In this document: piece after piece, positions 9,708-20,345 of the stretch
Layout: every line of letters begins with the position of its first letter
How positions within the stretch are numbered: position 1 is the stretch's first letter
From: Notospermus geniculatus
Lineage: Eukaryota > Nemertea > Pilidiophora > Heteronemertea > Lineidae
Direction of reading: 5' to 3'
Length of the DNA: 64,000 bases
NCBI GenBank assembly: GCA_002633025.1
Contig: NMRB01000128.1
Location: 450,020 to 514,019, forward strand
Notes under the pieces: generated by a model
The model's input: the letters and a program-made list of their open reading frames with translations, nothing else
What the model was told of the DNA's origin: nothing
Databases searched by the model: none
Program-made: the position numbers and the translations under genes

Positions 9708-9733
9708 ATATAGCGCATTTTGCATTCTGACCT
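9708..9733 (-). repeat. Right terminal inverted repeat of the Kolobok-like element
   Basis: Read inward: AGGTCAGAATGCAAAATGCG. It matches the left end and is followed by TTAA at 9734-9737. Confidence 0.75.
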
Positions 9734-9737
9734 TTAA

Positions 9738-10330
9738 GAAATCACTCCACTAGATCAGCCCCTCATTACTATGAATATGGTAACCAGTTCGTGCATGAAA
9801 GCTGAATGCTGTAACAGCTTTTGATTGATTTAACTGGACCAAATGCCATCAGATCATTTAAAATTGAGTGTACCTGTCCTGACCCATTGAGTAACATGAA
9901 CTTGGGTCTTTTTCGCTAACTGTGTGACGCTCGTTGTACACTTGGGATTCACTTGTACCAGTACAGGTCAGTTTCAATAGGGAACGTCATGCCCTATGTT
10001 CATACCCAATGTTACAGAAGGAAACCCACTCTTTTTGAATTGATCCTTTGGATGATTTCACTAGTGAAAGTGAGAACCCTGTTTTCTGTGTCACACTTCA
10101 CCCACTACCATGAAAGTACATGTAATAGGCCTAACAGGGTAAAGGCCTGTTACCGATGTCTGCAGAGTAACATGTCTAACGTGTAACCAGCACAGAGCCG
10201 TGATTGGTCAACCTACTGGGACTTGACGCAATGGTTCCTGGGCTCGCCGCTAGGCGAAAAATGGCGTAGCCAGCGAATTACTTTGTAGAACCAGCGAGTA
10301 GAATGCCTCATAGAGGATTTTTCAGGAATA
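9738..10330. other. Non-coding stretch
   Basis: I see no supported gene, RNA or repeat structure here beyond short unsupported frames. Confidence 0.5.
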
Positions 10331-11282
10331 CCGTAAACCGGGGTGACTTTGAAGGTTTTGAGCTGCCTCGCTTGATATACTTAAAGGTTTAAGTGATAGA
10401 AGTTCATGAGCCATAAAAAACTGAGGGCACTGGTGGAGGCAACAAAGATTTTAACACACTTTACCATTGGGAGCTAGTTGGTAGAAATGGTATCAATTTG
10501 TATGCACCTTTCAAAGTCGCCCCAAATTGGGTTGACATTGAAAGGTTTCCCAAAAACAGGGGGAGAAAATTAAAGGAAAGGCATGAATCTTGAAAATTTT
10601 CAGGTTTCTGCGAAAAATAATTTATATAGAAATAAAAAATGGGCTATTTTACCATTCAGTCTTGAAAGGGCCAAATGCGTGTGGGGTGGGGTGGGTCAAC
10701 TAGTAAAAATACATATAACCTGATATGATGAGACAGATAGGGAATATATCTATTTTGTGTGTATTAAAGTTATGTAGCAATGTTTATCCATCCTTTCCAC
10801 TACATTTTTACAATTATTTCTGATATTTGCAAGGCACGGATTTTTAACTGCAGTTACAGTGATTTCAAAGTCACCCCGAGAACAAGCAAAAATGCGTCGG
10901 GGTGACTTTGAAAATGCCTTTAAATTTTCAAGAATAAATTCAGTCAAGGCAAATGGCTGCATTTTGTTCACAGAGCTCCAGAATGTAGAAATTACAGCAG
11001 TTAGCCCTGGGATTTTATTGCAAAGGTACTAACCACGTAAATTTAGACATCATGGCAAAAAATGCCTTTTCTGCATAGGTTTTAAAAGGGGCTGCAGACA
11101 GTCTACAAAAGACCCCAAACCCACCAGCCAGTATCCCTATTGCTTGCTTGTAGCTCCTAGAACGCAGACTTCCCATATATACAGTGAATCCACCTATCAC
11201 ACATGCAGTAGATTGATTTGAATCATTTTTCTGGCCAGCTTTCAAAGTCACCCCTGCTTTCAAAGTCACCCCGGTTTACGGG
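10331..11282. mobile_element. Non-autonomous DNA transposon with GTAAACCGGGGTGAC ends
   Basis: The outer ends are inverted copies of CCGTAAACCGGGGTGACTTT (10331 and, reversed, to about 11282). The core GGGGTGACTTTGAA recurs inside in both orientations (near 10510, 10862, 10899 and 11245), as subterminal binding sites often do. There is no transposase. A G run follows the right end, so the target duplication cannot be read. Confidence 0.7.
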
Positions 11283-11716
11283 GGGGGGGTATGCATTTTT
11301 GTCTCCCATTGCGTGAACACGCCGTATTAGTTGTGCTTAGCGGTACTGTTTCCACGAAAGATATCCGTAGTAAGTAATCATATATGAATGGATACAATAT
11401 CGCCGAAAATAACACGAAAATTCGGGATTTTGTGGCGGTCGTCTGCTTTCTGCTTATAGGCCAAGCCGAAGTCGAATGTTCGCTTCACTGTCTATCACCC
11501 CGTGCAGATAAGAAATCACGCCTGTTAACAGCGTAATCGGCCATTGAATCAGCACAAGCCATTGTCAGAAATGCCACAATGTGGCTTAGTAACAGAGTTC
11601 TTTGCCTGCTTTGCCTAATTCATGCATACATGTAGTTCTCTATATCCAACCGCCAGTTAAGCACGTCCTCCGTCGTTCACGTGCTTTTGTGACAAGTGCT
11701 ACCGATTACTGGAATA

Positions 11717-11910
11717 AGGCTCCATTTCCATAGAGTTCACGTTGACACTTTTCACGCGCCACGCTTCACGTTTTCCTTTCGTTCCTCGGAGAAAGCATGT
11801 CACAGGACAGGTAATGTGTGTCTCGTTGTGCGCTGAATCGAGGAACGAAAGGAAAACGTGAAGCGTGGCGCGTGAAAAGTGTCAACGTGAGTTCTATGGA
11901 ACTGGAGCCT
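11717..11910. mobile_element. Foldback MITE, about 72-bp arms
   Basis: The arms 11717-11788 and 11839-11910 are almost perfect reverse complements with a loop of about 50 bp. The short ORFs read from it are hairpin artefacts. Confidence 0.8.
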
Positions 11911-12029
11911 AAGTGAATATGTTTCTTTTTGGGCCTGTGAATGACTTGGATTATAGCCGACAAATACTTTTTTCGTTGACGGGATTTCAGTGCTGCTGTG
12001 GAATTTTCCCATAAATCCTAATCCATAAT

Positions 12030-12120
12030 GCCATAGCTAAGCAGGCTGCCGCTAGGCTGCCGTAGGTAGCCTAGCGGTAGCCATTTATTTCGGATGGAGG
12101 GATGCATCCCTCTATTCCGA
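12030..12120. repeat. Two small palindromes
   Basis: GCCGCTAGGCT pairs with AGCCTAGCGGT near 12049-12078, and GAGGGATGCATCCCTC is a perfect 16-bp palindrome near 12098. The rest of 11910-12370 shows no gene. Confidence 0.5.
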
Positions 12121-12370
12121 AACAAACGTTCTTTGATAATTTTTTCAGCTGGCACTCTTCTACATTCCGGATCCACATTTCAGCTGGAGAAGGGGGATCA
12201 TGTAGGCCTAAACCTGCATCTCCACTCCAGAATTCTCAACTCCTAAGAGTACGTTTTCCCCCTTGCATCGCTCGCCCAGAAAGCTCTGGGTGAGTGACAT
12301 ACGCCTCAATTCATGTAGGACATTATAATTCATGGAGTGATGTCTTAAATCAGAAAATACTGTATATACC

Positions 12371-12460
12371 ATGATCGATAACATTGGACAAAACATGACT
12401 CCACAATCGATTGGAAACGCAAAATCTCACACGAAAATAAGGATCACTTAGTGAGCCAAT
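12371..12460 (+). repeat. Dispersed repeat, copy 1
   Basis: Matches 24310-24397 at roughly 90 percent, sharing AACATTGGACAAA, ATGACTCCACAATCG and TCACTTAGTGAGCCAAT. No coding content. Confidence 0.75.
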
Positions 12461-12766
12461 TATACCAGTCAACACTGTTTTTTTACACAGAATGTGGTGA
12501 CAGGTGTATCTTAGTATTCAGTCCACCTGTTGTTGGGGTTATACCTAGCCAAGATGGCGCTTGTAGCAGATCAATTCAACATGGTCACGTACCTGTAATG
12601 CGTGGCCAATGCATTTATAGTCCGAACACTGCCTCCTGTTGCTCATTTGTAGAACTGACGGCCGCAACAAGAGTCAGATGAAGCCTATCGCGGGGGGCCT
12701 ATTTTGATTGGTCCGTCCATCTCCAGGTCGTGTTTTGAATACATTTAGTGCACGGCAATCGTATCA

Positions 12767-13001
12767 CTTGACAACGCTGCTTTCAGGCATTTTACTTGCT
12801 GTTTCAACCAGCTACACTCGCAATCACGCTCTCTGTAAAAAATATTGAGTTGAGAACCGAGCGCCAAATTCGGCATTGTTGGTTCTATAGACAATATTGG
12901 GCGATTTTAATGTAATGCAGGAGGAAACCNCTTGACAACGCTGCTTTCAGGCATTTTACTTGCTGTTTCAACCAGCTACACTGGCAATCACGCTCTCTGT
13001 T
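12767..13001. repeat. 70-bp direct repeat flanking an N
   Basis: Copies at 12767-12837 and 12931-13001 are nearly identical, and a single N (12930) lies directly before the second. This looks like an unmerged assembly join. Confidence 0.75.
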
Positions 13002-13795
13002 CACTCTTAGCCAGACAAACATCAAGAAAAACGGAATTTGGTACCAAAATCACGAAAAATATTCCTTTCGAAAAGCCGAATCGGCGAATGCACAGCATCG
13101 CCATCTTTACAGTTTGAGGTCACGTGATACGGGAACCACCAATCCGTGATCTGATAATGCTGATGACGTAGAACCAAAATCTGGTTCTTCGGTTACTCAT
13201 CATCTGACTCTGTATTAGCGTCCAGCAGATTCTAAAAATAGCAATACGAGTCAGATGTTCAGACTAAACACGTGACCGAACGAGTTTTTTGAACGACTCT
13301 TTCCCCTTCGGTTCTCCACCACTAGTGCCATTACGCACATCTAGTCAACATTTTCAACGCGACTCCAGGTTCGCCATGTATGGTGGAAAACGGAAAGGGT
13401 GGCCTTCGTTGACTACTTCATCCGCGGCGGTAATTTTAGTAATGTGTGGACGTAATAATGTCGTTATTCGTGAAATCTATAAATTAAGTCTTTTATTTAC
13501 ATCTAATAATGNAAACTGCCGACTTATTTTCCTTCTACATCTTAAAAAATTCTTGTCACCGCAACTTGTCTGTGAATATTGACGAGATGCTTTAGTCAGT
13601 CTGACGAGTTACGTCATTCATGACACGATTTACTTGTCATGGCGAGTCGGACATCTCTGTGACGAGTTCAGTTTGTCCAGTTGACAAGATCTCTTGTTAT
13701 GACGATAAGTTGTAGGTGACAGGACATTATTGCGCATGCGCATCCCTCACATCCATCGCTCAATTTCAAACGCTGAGCATGCTGTCAACATCGTT
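13002..13795. other. Non-coding stretch with one N
   Basis: No supported gene. An isolated N lies at 13512, and GACGAG/TGACGA words are frequent from 13580 to 13690. Confidence 0.4.
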
Positions 13796-13796
13796 G

Positions 13797-13880
13797 CCTC
13801 ATTTGCCGAGTGGTTTTAGGGGTTAGGTCTAGTAGTATGTTAGTTTCATAGGTCATAGGTTCGAATCCCATTGTAGGCTT
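13797..13880 (+). ncRNA. tRNA-like sequence (SINE head or decayed tRNA)
   Basis: TGCCGAGTGGTTTTAGG resembles the A box of Ser/Leu-type tRNAs, and GGTTCGAATCCC is a perfect B box about 45 bp downstream. Acceptor-stem pairing is poor, so a functional tRNA is unlikely. A tRNA-derived SINE head with pol III promoter boxes is the better reading. No clear SINE tail is seen. Confidence 0.45.
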
Positions 13881-14066
13881 AGAAATTAGGTAGGGTTTTT
13901 CTGTCATACGTAGCTGTTGTTAGTACTTGTAACCAACGTACAACAGTTTCTTGGCGCTGAATTTTATCTTTATCTTTTCATGTTTAGCCTGAATGACAAG
14001 ATGTATTTGTTTCAATGATAAGGTGTCTCTTTTCCGAGGATGACAAGATAGACCCTGTCAATTTAA

Positions 14067-14446
14067 AGCAAATGGCTCGCGGGGTTTGTTTACATTCAGT
14101 TGGGCGCCATCTCAATATCAAGCGTCATTTTGAGAAAAAGGCGAAAGAAGGAGTTTAGTTTATTGGGAAATGCATTAGACAGCCAAACTTCGGAGGCGTA
14201 TTCTGCAAAATCTGCCGCTTCAAAATCAATGTGAATTGCACAAAATGTACATTTTGACTGACTGAATTTGAAAACATCATTAACCCATTTTTACAAATTT
14301 TTAATGGAACCTCGTCCCCAGTGTTTACGTTCGCATATTTGCACAGGTTTTGCATATGACTGGAGCACGGCTTTGCCTGGAGGCTAGATTCACTCTCTAT
14401 GGAAGGTACCACCAAAAATGTAAACAAACCCCGCGAGCCATTTGCT
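14067..14446. mobile_element. 380-bp MITE with 30-bp perfect TIRs and TTAA target
   Basis: The ends are AGCAAATGGCTCGCGGGG and on for 30 bp, perfectly inverted. TTAA flanks both sides (14063-14066 and 14447-14450). A TTAA target fits piggyBac or Kolobok families, but the TIR differs from the Kolobok-like element at 3415, so it belongs to another family. Confidence 0.85.
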
Positions 14447-15097
14447 TTAAGCATATGGCTGAGAACGAGTTCCAGCTTGTCAGTACGACGAGAAATTTTT
14501 ACAGTGTACTATTGGTTTAAACCTACCGATGTAGACATCTCCTCGACAACTTAAAGCAGGCCTATAGCGATGATCGGTGTAGATTTCGGGAACGTGTGTG
14601 GGGTTGGAATCGTCAGTCCAAATCAGCGCTTTACCGGTGGTGCTGTTGTAACTCATCCCGATAAAAAGCCAATCGTCTACGAATGCGACCTCTCCGAAGC
14701 TTATATGTCTCGTGTTCGCAATAACTAGTCCACCACTTGAGCTGATCTTGATCTTGAGACGAGTTCCGCTACGATCTCTTCCTGCTCCGTACCATTCAAT
14801 GATTACACCATGTACACCATGTCTGTAGAACTGAAAGCAATATTATGATAAATAATTTTTAAAAAGAAATGTCGTATCAAAATGTATCAAACACAAATAC
14901 CAACTGCTTTCAGATCTAAGGATTTGCTTATTCCCGATTATACCAATGCCGGAAGGACACATTGGCCCGTATGCACCACTGCGGCTTAACTCTTTGACGC
15001 CCAAGGCTATGGCAAGCGGATTGTCCAGTTATTCAAAAAACCTATATTTTTGCACTAAAACCTAGTTTTTTGCTCATAAAACTTACTTTTTGTGGAN

Positions 15098-15303
15098 NNN
15101 NNNNNNNNNNNNNNNNNNNNNNNNNNNNNNNNNNNNNNNNNNNNNNNNNNNNNNNNNNNNNNNNNNNNNNNNNNNNNNNNNNNNNNNNNNNNNNNNNNNN
15201 NNNNNNNNNNNNNNNNNNNNNNNNNNNNNNNNNNNNNNNNNNNNNNNNNNNNNNNNNNNNNNNNNNNNNNNNNNNNNNNNNNNNNNNNNNNNNNNNNNNN
15301 NNN
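15098..15303. other. Assembly gap
   Basis: About 206 N. It is followed by a CA microsatellite (15304-15337) that probably caused the gap. Confidence 0.95.
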
Positions 15304-15337
15304 ACACACACACACCCACACACACACACACACACAG
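15304..15337. repeat. (CA)n microsatellite
   Basis: Imperfect CA run at the gap edge. Confidence 0.95.
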
Positions 15338-15361
15338 ACAGACACCATGACCAAACACAAT

Positions 15362-15391
15362 ATGGTTTCCGATCTTGAGATCGGAAACCAT
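15362..15391. repeat. 30-bp palindrome
   Basis: ATGGTTTCCGATCT and its reverse complement are separated by only 2 bp. Confidence 0.9.
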
Positions 15392-15516
15392 AATAAAAAA
15401 TAAATACATTTTCTTGCGACAATTCTTACTCGTTTTCCTTCATATCTACATTTCCCTACAGTCATACATGTAAACTTCATCCCCTGCTAACCCAATAGGC
15501 CTACCCCTCCTCAATG

Positions 15517-15740
15517 AAGGGTTATGAAAAGTGACTCGAAATCACGAATTTTTGACGCAAAAAAATCTGACTAACTGCACAATGAATTCAGAAAATAAGG
15601 CTCGGGACACCTTCTTATGGCGGTTCCCGAGGGCCCCCGAGCCTTATTTTCCCAATTTTATGTGCAGTTAGTCAGATTTTTTGCATCAAAATTTTTTTGC
15701 GTCAAAGAGCCGAGATTTCGAGTAACTTTACATAACCCTT
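15517..15740. mobile_element. Foldback MITE, 224 bp
   Basis: The arms start AAGGGTTATGAAAAGTGACT and end with its inverse, joined by internal pairing (TCTGACTAACTGCAC; GGCTCGGG). Arm length is about 95 bp with indels. Confidence 0.75.
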
Positions 15741-15839
15741 AATCCCAAGCATCAACAAAGCACAACAAATAGGCAAGCCGACGTCATCTCCGATACCTGG
15801 AGGAAACCCTGCCGACCTAATCTATCTGAACACCTTGTA

Positions 15840-16044
15840 GACTGGTACCCGGTCTTCAGGGCAGCTTGCATTCGAAGACCGGTGAAAGCAAATGATCAAT
15901 ACGGCGTATTCCCGACGAGTGACGTCATTCTACATAGACCGAACACTGCCCAGAACCAAAATGTGCCCAGAAGACCGGGTACCAGTCTATATGCATTTGC
16001 TTGCGTCTGTCCTAGTATTTTTAATCAGGACAGTGTTCGGTCTA
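15840..16044. repeat. Interleaved inverted repeats (A-B-A'-B')
   Basis: GACTGGTACCCGGTCTTC (15840) pairs with its inverse near 15971. AGACCGAACACTG (15936) pairs with its inverse near 16031. The pairs interlock rather than nest. Confidence 0.7.
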
Positions 16045-16521
16045 AACACCTTGGGCAGGATTAATTACATGTACTGGAAATAGACAATTGTTTTGGCCTA
16101 GCCCCACCATGCTGCCGCGGCGCTGTCGTGGGTGTTTTTGTACATGCAGTTCACCTTTAAAAACATACTGGATTTGGACTGTTGTGCACAGGCCTATTAA
16201 TGGGTCACGCGAAGAATTTGGTTTTAGTGTTATTTTGAAATCCCCAACAATACCCTTCATATTCGCACAATGTGTCATGCCTGTCAATAGACTATTAGTG
16301 TCATTCACAACCCATCGAAAACGTTTTGGACAAAAAATAGTATATCCGACAACACTGTAGTCATTCTAGGATATCTGGTACTAGTCCGTAGATGACCAGG
16401 TAGGTTGCCCGTGAGGTGTTCCTTAGAAAATTTGATGGTGGCGCTTGAAATAGCACTTTGCAACCCGTTTTTGTATTACTGTCATGACCAGCTAGGCCTA
16501 TTAGTATTAGCAAAAATATAT

Positions 16522-16692
16522 ACAGGTGTGATAAAATCTTATGTCCCCACCCACCTGATGTCCCCCTGCATTGTTTGTCACAGGATTAAGGGTCTTGGTC
16601 TCTCTAGAGTCCAATTCAATGGTGCCGCTTAATCCGTAAATGTATTGTTTGGGGACATCACATATCGGGGACATTAGATTCTACTACAAGTA
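16522..16692. mobile_element. MITE of the TCTAATGTCCCC family, copy 1
   Basis: Ends read GTGATAAAATCTTATGTCCCC-like (left) and GGGGACATTAGATTCTACTA (right), about 170 bp. Related copies are at 18372-18670, 31288-31450 and 31590-31730, all sharing ACGGATTAAGC (or its inverse) inside. Confidence 0.8.
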
Positions 16693-17186
16693 GCTATTTT
16701 GGTTTGAGCAATTCTTTCTGTGCTGGTTATACCTACACCTCACATTGGCAAAGTTTACTATACTTGTTGGCCTACGTGTATGTTCAGCACTTTCAAAACA
16801 TGAGGCCTATAAGTACATGTGTTTCGGGTATGCTAAGCATAGGTTTTTCTGTAGACAAAATTCCATCGAAATCAGACAAGGAAGTTTGTTGACATTCCAT
16901 TAAACTTGTAATAACATGATCAAATGGACGATACAGTACGTTCCTTCTTGCTAGACCTGTAGGCCTACATGAAGGCCTATTGCCTCTAAACAGTTTCAAA
17001 CGATCACCAAATTTAGCACTATTGGTCCCCTGCTAATTGGCTTGATTGCATTTGTTGACTATCAGTGTCTTTATGGATTAAGCCTTTCATACTTCGACAC
17101 ATGACCATCGCCGGCGATCGACGCGCGAACTTGCTTTAGGCCGACACAGGTAGGGTACACCGGTGTATTTGAAATTGTCAATTAGG

Positions 17187-17938
17187 CCTACTGCAGCCGA
17201 ATGGGTCAATGTCGTCCTGGGTATACCTTATGTTTACCCAGGATCATCCTGGGTAATCCTTTTCTTTACCCAGGACGGGCCTGGGTAAACATAAGGATCC
17301 TTAACTTTACCCAGATTGGAGTTCCTGAGTGGTGTAGTGAGGTTGATATTCAGCGTAAATCATGAAATGAAGGGTGGCCTCGAACTAGGCCTATAGCTCC
17401 TAAGTCCTTGAGAATTCACTATCGGTCCCTTTTGAAAAGTTGTAGGGATTGGTCTTTTCTCCCTATTCCACACCCCGGAGCAGGTATAGCGGTAATTTTC
17501 AGCCCTTTCGAGTTATGATCGTACTGCATGTTCTGCAAAAAGTAAATTCACGACAATGACGAAATGCACACGGATTATACATGTTCTACCAAGGCCTATC
17601 GCTCCTAAGTCCTTGAGAATTTACTATCGGTCCCTTTTAAAAAGTTGTAGGGATTGGTCTAGTCTCCCTATTGCAAACCCCGGAGGAGGTATAGCGGTAA
17701 TTTTCAGCCCTTTTTAGCAATGATCCTACTGCATGTTCTCTGCCAAAAGAGACGCACGTACCAAATTCCATCCTCGGAGCGATCAGCACGATTCGGCCCG
17801 AACTCCCAAGCTGGGTAAAGTTAAGGATCCTTATGTTTACCCAGGATGATCCTGGGTAAAGAAAATGATTACCCAGGATAATCCTGGGTAAACATAAGGT
17901 ATACCCAGGACGACATTGACCCATTCAGCCCTACTGCA
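17187..17938. mobile_element. Mutator-like foldback element with 9-bp target duplication
   Basis: The element body (17196-17929, 734 bp) has arms of about 127 bp beginning GCCGAATGGGTCAATG and rich in ACCCAGG/CCTGGGT. The 9-bp duplication CCTACTGCA flanks it perfectly (17187-17195 and 17930-17938). Inside, a block of about 125 bp (from AGCTCCTAAGTCCTTGAGAA) is directly repeated (about 17384-17500 and 17595-17715). Long TIRs plus a 9-bp duplication fit MULE-type elements. No transposase. Confidence 0.8.
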
Positions 17939-18076
17939 CACCACAGCACTACATTGTACATGTCCATGTAGTGTTCTCATCTCCTATCATGTCAGTGGAC
18001 CGTGTGGCAGATATCAGGATCAAAAATTGCCAATGAAAATTTATTGCGGATTTTGTTCATTCCAGGTACCGGTACC

Positions 18077-18157
18077 ATGAATGTGGACAAGGTGTTTTTG
18101 GAGTCTCTTGCTCCCCAGCAAAGACAGAAATTATTAAAACAGCTGCGACAAGAACAG
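18077..18157 (+). CDS. PP1-docking ankyrin protein, exon 1
   Basis: ATG at 18077, in the context TACCATGA, starts 27 codons of a helical, Gln/Arg/Leu-rich segment that ends at a donor (GAACAG then GTATGA) in phase 0. An acceptor-like TTCATTCCAG at 18056-18065 suggests a 5' UTR exon border just upstream. With the next two exons it resembles the N-terminus of myosin phosphatase targeting subunits (PPP1R12/PPP1R16 type), where a short helix precedes the RVxF motif. Confidence 0.6.
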
Positions 18158-19261
18158 GTATGATCATTTTGTGAATGTCATCTGCCATGAAAATGTAGTG
18201 TTCCTTGTCATGGATGTCCCATTTGATTGTAAAATAAGTGTGTAAAAGTGGTGTGAAAATCTAGTCTTAGTGGATCAAGTAGTGAATGCTGAGTGACCAG
18301 GGGCCTGTTTCATAAAGTGGCTTTTGGCTAATGGTACCATTAACTTCAATGCATTTTCCATGTGGTTGAAGGTACAGATGTAATAGAATCTAATGTCCCC
18401 CGATATGTGATGTCCCCCAACAATACATTTACGGATTAAGCGGCACCATTGAATTGGACTCTAGAGAGACTAAGGGCCGTATTCACGAGTCGCACTTTAG
18501 CATAAAGTATAACTTAAGTTGGACTTTCTCAATGGCTGAAGCATTGAGAAAAGTCATACTTTTATGAAACTGTGACCCGTGTATACGGCCCTAAGACTCT
18601 TAATCCTGTGACAGAAAATACATGGGGACATCAGGAGGGTGGGGGCATTAGATTCTACCACACCTGTACCATTAGCTAAGTCACTTTATGACCTCCTCCC
18701 ACAGCAGGGCGTTGGTCTCGTTCCTCTTCATACACTCCACACAAAGCCCTGGGCCTCCCAGGCAAGCATGAGGCTGTCGGGAAACCATTGCCCAATCAGA
18801 GTGCAGCATTTTTAGGGTGTGAATATACTAAATGATGATGACTCGTAATAACAATCAAAAATAACAAGAATATTTCCTATACATAGGAAGAACCTCTGTG
18901 ATAAAATTCAGTCAATTTTGGAAAGATGTATTAAGTGATTTGTAAAGCACAAAACTTCAAAGTCAAACTGGGTAAAACCACGAAATTCGTAATTCTCCAA
19001 GTTATCCTGGCAATACAGGGAGTGCAACTGGAGTATGGAACAGCCGCACGAGATTCACTGATGTTCTATTTCAGCAGGGGTTTGTGTGAGCGGATGAAGA
19101 GGAGCGAGGTAAAAAACCCTGCTTTGGGAGGATGCTTTATGAAACAAGCCCCTGCACTCTTTGAGTGCATCAGAAAGGTGCATAACACCATGAAACATGC
19201 AAAATTCAAATAAAAGCATTTACTTGTCTTTATTCATATGACCCATTGTTTTCATTTTTAG
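18158..19261. repeat. Intron 1 with nested MITEs
   Basis: The outer element (about 18300-19152) has GGGGCCTGTTTCATAAAGTG ends. It holds a TCTAATGTCCCC-type MITE (18372-18670), which itself holds a Harbinger-type MITE (18474-18591). A second foldback pair (about 18681-18735 with 19070-19130) also sits inside. Confidence 0.7.
18474..18591. mobile_element. Harbinger-type MITE with TAA target duplication
   Basis: GGGCCGTATTCAC at one end and its near inverse at the other, with TAA on both sides (18471-18473 and 18592-18594). It is inserted inside another MITE, so it is the younger of the two. Confidence 0.85.
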
Positions 19262-19427
19262 GTCAAGAAATATCAAGCATGGATTGTAGAAGTTGACGCC
19301 TCAGGGCCACTGAAGAAACCTCCAAAACAAGGAAAGATTAAGAAAAAGAGAAAGAAGGCACGAAATGTTCGCTTTCAAAATTGTGATGTCCTGTATGATG
19401 CTGTGATGAGATATGATGACAGAGAAG
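19262..19427 (+). CDS. PP1-docking ankyrin protein, exon 2 (RVxF motif)
   Basis: Acceptor GTTTTCATTTTTAG and donor AGAAG then GTTCGT give 166 bp in phase. The product has a VKKYQAW segment, a Lys/Arg-rich stretch, then ARNVRFQ, a good match to the PP1 docking consensus (R/K-x-V-x-F), followed at once by the start of an ankyrin helix. RVxF directly before ankyrin repeats is the layout of PPP1R12/PPP1R16 proteins, which target protein phosphatase 1 to substrates at the cytoskeleton or membrane. Confidence 0.65.
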
Positions 19428-19575
19428 GTTCGTGTTTTGGTGTGAAAACAGGTTAAAAAATGAAAAATGGAGCTGCGTAGTAGGCCATATTTGAATCTTG
19501 TTGAATAGATCGATTTCACGCCGTTTCCGATCTTTCCCGACCGTCGTCGTCGAGGCTACCGATCTCGGTCGGGAA

Positions 19576-20345
19576 TCTAAAATTAGAGACTCCCCGCATG
19601 CGCAGTAGGCTGGGTCCGAAATAGACTGGTCCCCTGTCGTATCGCTCCGTTCCTCCACTACAACGACAGGCCGCGTCCGCCATGTTTGCCTGTTTTCTGA
19701 CACACGTATACAAATGAGCAATAAAGACTTTCAACGTTGCGGGGAGTCTCTAAAAATAGATATGACTCATGGCGCGACCGTTGATGACGTTTGGCTGACC
19801 AATCACATGCCGAGTTGGCGTTCAAAATGCCTGTCGTAGTAGTGAAGCGAGAACTACGACAGGGGACCAGTGTAGGTCCGAAAATAAATGACCTTGTCGT
19901 CTTTGAGTGACAGCGTAGCCATGCTTCTCTTCGGCCCTCTTCTGCCGGTATTCTACAGAACCGCACGTTATTTGATTGTCCAAAATGTGCCCCACAGTTC
20001 TTAAAGGAGCGGGGTATTGCCACTTTTTCTCGACAGCCGGCGCCACCGCGCCACTCTCCAACCCGAGGGTCTAACTACGTATTGGCGAATGACCCGATTT
20101 ACTGCGTACATTTTGTAATGCATTTTTGTAGTTTGTTTTACTGCCGCTAGGTGGCTCCCTCTACGTCGGCAGTCAAATAACGCATTAGAGATCCAATACC
20201 GTGCTCCTTTAACAATGCATACTTTCACCATTTTATATTTTAGTGATCGTAATACGTGCACAAAATCGAGTTTTTAGCCGCGTTTCGGTTTGTTTACATG
20301 TCCATCCCGAATATTGCTTTCGGACCCAGTCTAATTCTACCGCAG
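19576..20345. repeat. Foldback pieces in intron 2
   Basis: AGAGACTCCCCGC (19583) pairs with its inverse at about 19738, and GACTGGTCCCCTGTCGTA (19623) with its inverse near 19855. TCCGAAATAGACTGG near 19614 pairs with CCCAGTCTAATTC-type sequence near 20324. These are old, overlapping foldback elements. Confidence 0.5.

Larger units (their letters stand above)
3415..9733. mobile_element. Kolobok-like DNA transposon, near complete
   Basis: The element is about 6.3 kb and is bounded by TTAA. The left end reads AGTTCAGAATGCAAGAGGCG; the right end, read inward on the minus strand, gives AGGTCAGAATGCAAAATGCG. These imperfect TIRs match at 17 of 20 positions. Between them lie a THAP-domain transposase gene on the minus strand (9401-5239), a P2X7 ballast-like gene on the plus strand (from 3766), and an ankyrin fragment. 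A TTAA target and a THAP-bearing transposase are hallmarks of the Kolobok superfamily; the assignment rests on those traits and on my reading of conserved motifs. Two single-base frame breaks and three internal tandem duplications suggest the copy is old or badly assembled. Confidence 0.8.

Noticed and set aside
15042-15480. Several open frames across the N run
   Set aside because: They are open only because N codons are not stops, plus CA-repeat translation.
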